Assembly (NCBI RefSeq): GCF_002422095.1
Contig: NZ_DITB01000027.1
Coordinates: forward strand, 1 to 34,666
Source: Flavobacterium sp. UBA6195
GTDB lineage: Bacteria > Bacteroidota > Bacteroidia > Flavobacteriales > Flavobacteriaceae
Direction: 5' to 3'
Length of the DNA: 34,666 nucleotides
The notes beneath the pieces are model-generated. The model was not told where the DNA came from. It searched no databases and saw nothing but the letters and a program-made list of their open reading frames with translations. Position 1 is the first letter of the stretch. Each line of letters starts with the position of its first letter. Shown here piece after piece: positions 31,011 to 34,666 of this stretch. The position numbers were made by a program, and so were the translations under genes.

Positions 31011-31187
31011 ATGAATATTAAAGAAAAATTTGGTCAAAAAGTTAAAACCCTTAGAGAAGAAAAAAACTTTTCAATTGAGCATTTAGCCAATATTTCCAAT
31101 GTTGACAGAAACTATATTTCTGATATTGAGAAAGGCAAAAGAAATGTTTCCATAGAAATTATGGAAATTGATATTATTGAAAAATAA
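31011..31187 (+). CDS. Short XRE-family HTH protein (controller-protein-like)
   Basis: ATG 31011 to TAA 31187 gives 58 residues. FGQKVKTLREEKNFSIEHLA, then NVDRNYISDIEKGKRNVSIE, is the Xre/Cro-type helix-turn-helix: helix 2 is SIEHLANIS and the recognition helix is NVDRNYISDIEKGKR. C proteins of restriction-modification systems have this form but are about 75-85 residues, with an IAKALxI dimerisation helix after the recognition helix. That helix is missing here (the protein ends EIMEIDIIEK), so it may be truncated. It lies directly behind a palindromic operator and is followed after 35 bases by a nuclease-like gene. Confidence 0.8.
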   Translation: MNIKEKFGQKVKTLREEKNFSIEHLANISNVDRNYISDIEKGKRNVSIEIMEIDIIEK

Positions 31188-31222
31188 ATTAATAGTTTTA
31201 CAATAATTAATTCTTGTACTAA

Positions 31223-31981
31223 ATGAAACATGAAAATTATGAAATTCTAAATTTATTAGGATATGGCTTAGCTAAGTTTGATAACGAATTTATTAAACAA
31301 TTTGGTTTTAAAACAAAATCTGCATTTTTTGATTATTTCGTTGAATTAAAAATCGTAGAAACGGGTAGCGTTGTAAAAAATCGAATGGATTTATTCGATC
31401 CTTTTTTTCCAAATAACGGAAGAAAAGGTTGGTGGCAAAAAGGCGATGCATATATTCATAGAAAATATTTGATTGATAGTTTGTTTGGCAATGAAAATGT
31501 GTTAGGCTATTCAAATATTGTAAAATTATATTTAAAAGAAAATTACGAAATAAAAGAGCTTTTTGTCGAAGTAAAACCAATTGTGAAATCAAGATTTAAA
31601 AAACTTCAAGAAACAGGATTAGAAGCTGAACTATATTTTATGAATAACTTTAATGAAATATCAGCTTTTAATAAAGGGATTTTGGAAGATGCTAGATTAT
31701 ATGGAGATGGTTATGATTTTCAAATCAATGTAAATGAAAATTCATTTTTAGCAGAAGTTAAAGGAATTAGAGCAAAAAAAGGTAGATTTCGACTTACAGA
31801 AAACGAATATCAAAAAGCAAATGAATATAAAAATGATTATGTTGTAACTTTAGTTTTGAATTTAGATGATTTGCCTACTTTTTTAACAATTGAAAATCCC
31901 CTTAAAAATTTAAAATTTGAAGAACGAATAATAAAATCAAAAGAAATAAAAGAATATCATTTAATAACAGACATCTCATAA
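31223..31981 (+). CDS. DUF3883-containing putative restriction endonuclease
   Basis: The 252-residue protein ends in a DUF3883-like domain (about 128-252). It shows a PD-(D/E)xK-type arrangement: Glu134/Glu137 in a helix (TGLEAELYFM), Asp165 in GDGYDFQI, and E-V-K at 178-180 in FLAEVKG, where Asp, Glu and Lys are the expected metal and catalytic residues. RFRLTENEYQKANEY (188-202) is the conserved DUF3883 follow-on. The first 127 residues (with a conserved-looking KNRMDLFDPFFPNNGRKGWW, 52-71) could bind DNA. DUF3883 is common in defence and restriction proteins. No methyltransferase is nearby. It is clearly more AT-rich than the mut genes. Nuclease activity and a restriction role are inferred. 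Confidence 0.75.
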   Translation: MKHENYEILNLLGYGLAKFDNEFIKQFGFKTKSAFFDYFVELKIVETGSVVKNRMDLFDPFFPNNGRKGWWQKGDAYIHRKYLIDSLFGNENVLGYSNIVKLYLKENYEIKELFVEVKPIVKSRFKKLQETGLEAELYFMNNFNEISAFNKGILEDARLYGDGYDFQINVNENSFLAEVKGIRAKKGRFRLTENEYQKANEYKNDYVVTLVLNLDDLPTFLTIENPLKNLKFEERIIKSKEIKEYHLITDIS

Positions 31982-31984
31982 AAT

Positions 31985-32176
31985 ATGAAAGATTACACTA
32001 TTTTAGAAATCAAAACTGTTTTAAATCCTCCTATAATATTAAATTTTACTGACTATGTTAATTGTCCAATATGTGATAATGAAATTGATGTAAAAGATAT
32101 AGAAGTAGACAATAACAGTTCCGTTGATTGTGAAATTTGTAATCATACTATAAAATTTAGAATCGTAAAAATTTAA
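31985..32176 (+). CDS. Small zinc-ribbon protein
   Basis: The 63-residue protein has two CxxC pairs, CPIC (27-30) and CEIC (49-52), separated by an acidic linker. This is the pattern of a zinc ribbon, so it may bind one zinc. It starts three bases after the nuclease-like gene and must be cotranscribed with it. No further homology is recognised. It may be an accessory or protective factor of the nuclease, but the sequence does not say so. Confidence 0.6.
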   Translation: MKDYTILEIKTVLNPPIILNFTDYVNCPICDNEIDVKDIEVDNNSSVDCEICNHTIKFRIVKI

Positions 32177-32214
32177 ATTTTATCTAATAAAGTAGCATAA
32201 CCTGTAACTCTTGA

Positions 32215-32355
32215 ATGGCTACAAAAAAAGATACAGATTCAGTTAGATTATGGCGCAAAAAAGATGATTATTCAACAATAAATATTGATTTTGCTCCAAT
32301 TGGTTCCTTTGAAGCTTTTATGAATGATGAACCTATTTCAATTGATGAGGATTAA
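32215..32355 (+). CDS. Very small acidic-tailed protein (46 residues)
   Basis: ATG 32215 to TAA 32355 encodes 46 residues beginning MATKKDTDSVRLWRKKDDY and ending SIDED, with a basic N-terminus and an acidic C-terminus. It is on the same strand, 38 bases after the zinc-ribbon gene, and ends four bases before the end of the convergent gene. The mixed, protein-like composition supports coding, but it is short and I do not recognise it. It could be an inhibitor or partner of the nuclease; this is speculative. Confidence 0.45.
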   Translation: MATKKDTDSVRLWRKKDDYSTINIDFAPIGSFEAFMNDEPISIDED

Positions 32356-32358
32356 AAT

Positions 32359-32916
32359 TTAAACCCCATCCACCGCCTTCACACCATCCAAAAAATCAAT
32401 TCCTTTCACTTCTTCAAAAAAGTCGATTTCGGTTTCGTGAGGTAAAAAATCGGAGATGATGCGCACGATAAAATCTTGTGGTTTTTTCAAAAATTTAAAC
32501 GTGTAATCTTCCATGTTTACCACCGTTTTTTCGGCTAAATCGGTTGTTCTTACAAACTTATCGGAAGTTAAAGATGATAAACAAGGTAAGTTGAGTTTTG
32601 GCTTTTCGGTGATGATGGGTTTTCCGTTTTCAAACAAACCGCCTTCGTAACCGTATAGCGAAGCATTAGTAATTTCGATAGGTTTTCCTAAATGCAAATA
32701 ATCAGGCAAATGGGCTTCTTTTCCTACTACAGCTGCAAAACCCATTAACACACAAATATCGTGTGGTGGCATTTGCATCATCGCCTTAGCCGTACTTTCA
32801 CGACCAATTCCAGAAACAATTACTTCGTACGTATGATTCAAATTAGGAATTCGAGCCAAAGCGTTTAGGACTTTTTCTCGTTCAATTTCCATCGGTGTTA
32901 ATATGATTATCTTCAA
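32359..32916 (-). CDS. Nucleoside phosphorylase/nucleosidase-like protein
   Basis: The 185-residue protein appears to start at TTG 32916 (KIIILTPMEIEREKVL); the first internal ATG would remove the first beta strand, and no in-frame ATG precedes it. The opening, then VSGIGRESTAKAM (about 34-46), MGFAAVVG (58-65) and NMEDYTFKFL (134-143) follow the order of the PNP/MTAN superfamily: phosphate or base pocket, glycine turn, and the ME segment that binds the ribose hydroxyls. It is shorter than typical MTAN (about 230). Candidate roles are nucleosidase or futalosine-hydrolase-like; I cannot choose. It diverges from an aminotransferase of methionine-salvage type. Confidence 0.7.
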   Translation of the reverse strand: MKIIILTPMEIEREKVLNALARIPNLNHTYEVIVSGIGRESTAKAMMQMPPHDICVLMGFAAVVGKEAHLPDYLHLGKPIEITNASLYGYEGGLFENGKPIITEKPKLNLPCLSSLTSDKFVRTTDLAEKTVVNMEDYTFKFLKKPQDFIVRIISDFLPHETEIDFFEEVKGIDFLDGVKAVDGV

Positions 32917-33226
32917 AATCTCAGAATTAAATCACAAAATAAAGTAATTTGAAGAAATTTGAGCGTGTGTATTTTTTATATTTTTGAAGAAATAAAAAAT
33001 TAACTTGAATTTACTTTTTAAAATTTAAACCACATAGAAACATAGGTGGTATTAGACTATAAAAGTCGTTTCACTTTGCAAAAGAAAACATAGCTATGTG
33101 TAACAATGAATTGACTATAACTATCTTTTTATCTATGTTTCTATGTGGTTAATTCATTATACACAAGAAAATTATTAACAATATAGCTAAATTTAAATCG
33201 CATTTTCGTTTCCACTAAATTATCTC
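32917..33226. other. 310-base intergenic region with repeat
   Basis: No reading frame of note lies between the divergent phosphorylase-like and aminotransferase genes. It holds a long inverted repeat (33028-33150) and a single TTATACACA (33157-33165). Promoters for both neighbours must be here, but no full TAnnTTTG match near either start convinced me. Confidence 0.7.
33028..33150. repeat. Inverted repeat with 18-bp perfect arms
   Basis: AACCACATAGAAACATAG (33028-33045) is exactly complementary to 33133-33150. The arms are separated by 87 bases that include a small ATAGCTAT palindrome near the middle. Arms of this sequence are known to me as a flavobacterial intergenic repeat. The long spacing fits a mobile or recombined element rather than a terminator. 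Confidence 0.8.
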
Positions 33227-34354
33227 ATGTCAAAACTACCTAATATCACCACCAGTATTTTCTCTGTAATGTCGCAATTAGCGAATGAGCACGGAGCTAT
33301 TAATTTATCGCAAGGATTTCCAAATTTCCCTGAAGACGAACGTTTGTTACAAATTTCGGAGCGCATTATTCGAGAAAATATTCACCAATATACACCAATG
33401 GCGGGTTTACCTTCGTTATTGGAAAAAATTGCGAATCAAACGTTAAAACAATACGGTAGAAAAATCAATACCACAACCGAAATGTTGATTACCGCTGGCG
33501 CTACACAAGGCGTTTTTACAGCGATTAACACGTTTGTGAATCATGGTGATGAAGTGTTGATTTTAGATCCAAGTTATGACAGTTACGAACCCTCGGTTTT
33601 GGTAGCGGGTGGAAAACCTGTTCGTGTTTCCTTAAACGATGATTATACGCCGAATTTCAACCGAATTGAAAGCGCTATTTCGGCTAAAACAAAAATGATT
33701 GTCATCAATAATCCACACAATCCTACAGGAAGAATTTGGACAGAAAGTGACTTTGAAGCTTTAGAAACCATTTTAGAAAAACATCCTCAAATTCTTATTT
33801 TGGGAGACGAAGTGTACGAATACATTACATTTTCACAACCTCATATTTCGTTTAATACACGTCCGAGATTAGTAGAACGAACCATTATTGCTTCGTCTTT
33901 TGGAAAATCGTTGCATGTTACGGGCTGGAAAGTGGGCTATTTAATTGCTCCTGAACATCTAATGTTCGAAATAAAGAAAGTGCATCAGTTTTTGGTGTTT
34001 AGCGTGAATAGTTTTTCGCAACACGCTATTTCAGAATACTTGAATGTGGTTGATTTTAGCGAAGTTTCGAAAATGTACCAACGCAAACGCGATTTGTTTC
34101 AAAACCTAATCAAAGACAGTCGTTTTGAGTTAATGCCATGCGATGGAACGTATTTTCAAGTGGTGAATTACAGCCAAATTTCATCCAAAAACGATGTAGA
34201 TTTTGCTAAAGAATTGATTGTAAATCATGGTGTGGCTTCCATTCCGATTTCAGTTTTTTATAATGATGCTACGGACAGACACATGCTTCGTTTTTGTTTT
34301 GCCAAAACGGATGAAACTTTGATGGTGGCGGCTGAAAAACTGAATAAGATTTAG
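33227..34354 (+). CDS. Methionine-type PLP-dependent aminotransferase
   Basis: The 375-residue class I/II (fold type I) aminotransferase has NLSQGFPNFPED (26-37), the opening seen in YbdL-type methionine aminotransferases. It also has NNPHNPTG (161-168), Asp194 in LGDEVYEY, and the Schiff-base Lys227 in SSFGKSLHVTGWKVGY, with Arg near the C-terminus (HMLRFCFAK) for the carboxylate. YbdL prefers methionine and converts it or its keto acid in the methionine salvage cycle; related enzymes take aromatic amino acids. The adjacent nucleosidase-like gene, divergent, would fit a salvage theme. Confidence 0.9.
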   Translation: MSKLPNITTSIFSVMSQLANEHGAINLSQGFPNFPEDERLLQISERIIRENIHQYTPMAGLPSLLEKIANQTLKQYGRKINTTTEMLITAGATQGVFTAINTFVNHGDEVLILDPSYDSYEPSVLVAGGKPVRVSLNDDYTPNFNRIESAISAKTKMIVINNPHNPTGRIWTESDFEALETILEKHPQILILGDEVYEYITFSQPHISFNTRPRLVERTIIASSFGKSLHVTGWKVGYLIAPEHLMFEIKKVHQFLVFSVNSFSQHAISEYLNVVDFSEVSKMYQRKRDLFQNLIKDSRFELMPCDGTYFQVVNYSQISSKNDVDFAKELIVNHGVASIPISVFYNDATDRHMLRFCFAKTDETLMVAAEKLNKI

Positions 34355-34407
34355 GATTTTAGTTTTAATGTTACTTTTTAGCTTACATTTACTAAAAACT
34401 ATCTATT

Positions 34408-34518
34408 ATGGCAAAAAGTCAAGACGCGAAGAAAACAGCAAAGAAAGAACCTTTGAAAACCGCAAAAGAGAAAAAAGAAGAAAAACGAACTAAAAAAAAT
34501 ACGCCAAAGCGTGATTAA
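34408..34518 (+). CDS. 36-residue lysine-rich basic protein
   Basis: ATG 34408 to TAA 34518 encodes 36 residues with 13 lysines and 2 arginines (MAKSQDAKKTAKKEPLKTA..., ending TPKRD). A TACATTTA-like -7 box lies at about 34385-34392 and a good terminator follows, so it looks like an independent small gene. The composition suggests RNA or DNA binding, or an unstructured chaperone-like role. I recall similar small Lys-rich proteins in Flavobacteriia but cannot name a family. Confidence 0.6.
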   Translation: MAKSQDAKKTAKKEPLKTAKEKKEEKRTKKNTPKRD

Positions 34519-34527
34519 TAAACATCC

Positions 34528-34558
34528 AAACACGAATTATCTTCGTGTTTTTGTTTTT
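34528..34558 (+). terminator. Rho-independent terminator of the lysine-rich gene
   Basis: A 9-bp perfect stem (AAACACGAA at 34528-34536 with 34542-34550, 5-base loop) is followed by a T-rich run, 9 bases after the stop codon. Confidence 0.85.
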
Positions 34559-34620
34559 TATTCACAAACGATTGATTGTAGGGACTATCTTTAATTGCAA
34601 ATTTATGTTGTTATTTTTTT

Positions 34621-34628
34621 TAACTTTG
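34621..34628 (+). promoter_or_regulatory. -7 box for a gene beyond the right edge
   Basis: TAACTTTG matches TAnnTTTG. The 38 bases after it contain no start codon and include a short self-complementary GAAGCTTC, so this is probably the leader of a gene or RNA outside the window. No clear -33 element. Confidence 0.35.
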
Positions 34629-34666
34629 TTACACCGAGAGGAAGCTTCTTGCGATTATTCACTGGA

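Noticed and set aside
32359..32916. Naming the phosphorylase-like gene mqnB (futalosine hydrolase)
   Set aside because: Only general superfamily motifs are visible, and flavobacteria often use the classical menaquinone route; no other mqn gene is near.
33157..33165. A perfect DnaA-box-like TTATACACA with a near match TGTGGTTAA beside it
   Set aside because: Single box in AT-rich DNA, and the near match is part of the 18-bp inverted repeat. No cluster, so I do not call an origin.
34629..34666. A riboswitch at the right edge
   Set aside because: The visible 38 bases have a short hairpin but no recognisable aptamer sequence; too little of the leader is present.

Overview
The window looks like a chromosomal segment of a Flavobacterium-like member of the Bacteroidota (Flavobacteriia). 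The DNA is AT-rich. Promoters carry the Bacteroidota -7 motif TAnnTTTG and there are no Shine-Dalgarno sequences. Exported proteins have short signal peptides ending in SQ or YSQ. Several genes have forms typical of the group: a 482-residue GAPDH with an N-terminal extension, a short 453-residue methylmalonyl-CoA mutase small subunit, and a DUF2279 protein downstream of mltG. The genus is an inference; no 16S rRNA gene is present.

Layout. 1-4110 (minus): two exported surface-type proteins in tandem, the first running off the left edge, then a membrane-anchored LuxR-type HTH regulator with its own terminator. 4345-6000 (plus): an exported alpha/beta hydrolase and a tRNA-dihydrouridine synthase. 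6102-7863 (minus): hisS and a small membrane protein. 8115-9356 (plus): a MacB/FtsX-type permease without an ATPase. 9396-10759 (minus): prmC and a GNAT enzyme. 10840-13960 (plus): ribD, a HAD phosphatase overlapping it, an EamA transporter and a YigZ/IMPACT protein, tightly packed. 13957-14367 (minus): a hotdog thioesterase. 14569-17194 (plus): dnaA, a low-molecular-weight phosphatase and an RsmI-like methyltransferase. 17197-21339 (minus): a lysozyme-like protein, a frameshifted DUF2279 gene, mltG, a GNAT enzyme and dapF, with several cell-wall functions. 21465-24419 (plus): an HtrA protease and GAPDH. 24485-25640 (minus): trxB and tRNA-Pro(TGG). 25832-30851 (plus): udk, a DivIC/FtsB-like protein, mutA, a ParE-type toxin-antitoxin pair and mutB. 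31011-32355 (plus): an AT-rich accessory island with a short Cro/C-protein-like HTH gene behind a palindromic operator, a DUF3883 nuclease, a zinc-ribbon protein and a very small ORF. 32359-34518: a nucleoside-phosphorylase-like gene (minus), a methionine-type aminotransferase (plus) and a 36-residue lysine-rich protein (plus).

Most of the window is housekeeping. The most unusual signals are: (1) degenerate tandem heptamer tracts between genes and also inside hisS, prmC and mutB, where they encode short linker peptides and sometimes supply stop codons; (2) the HTH-operator-nuclease island, which resembles a restriction system with no methyltransferase; (3) a toxin-antitoxin pair lodged between the two subunits of methylmalonyl-CoA mutase; (4) a single-base frameshift in DUF2279 next to an interspersed repeat; and (5) a HAD phosphatase translationally overlapping ribD, a candidate for the unassigned phosphatase step of riboflavin synthesis.
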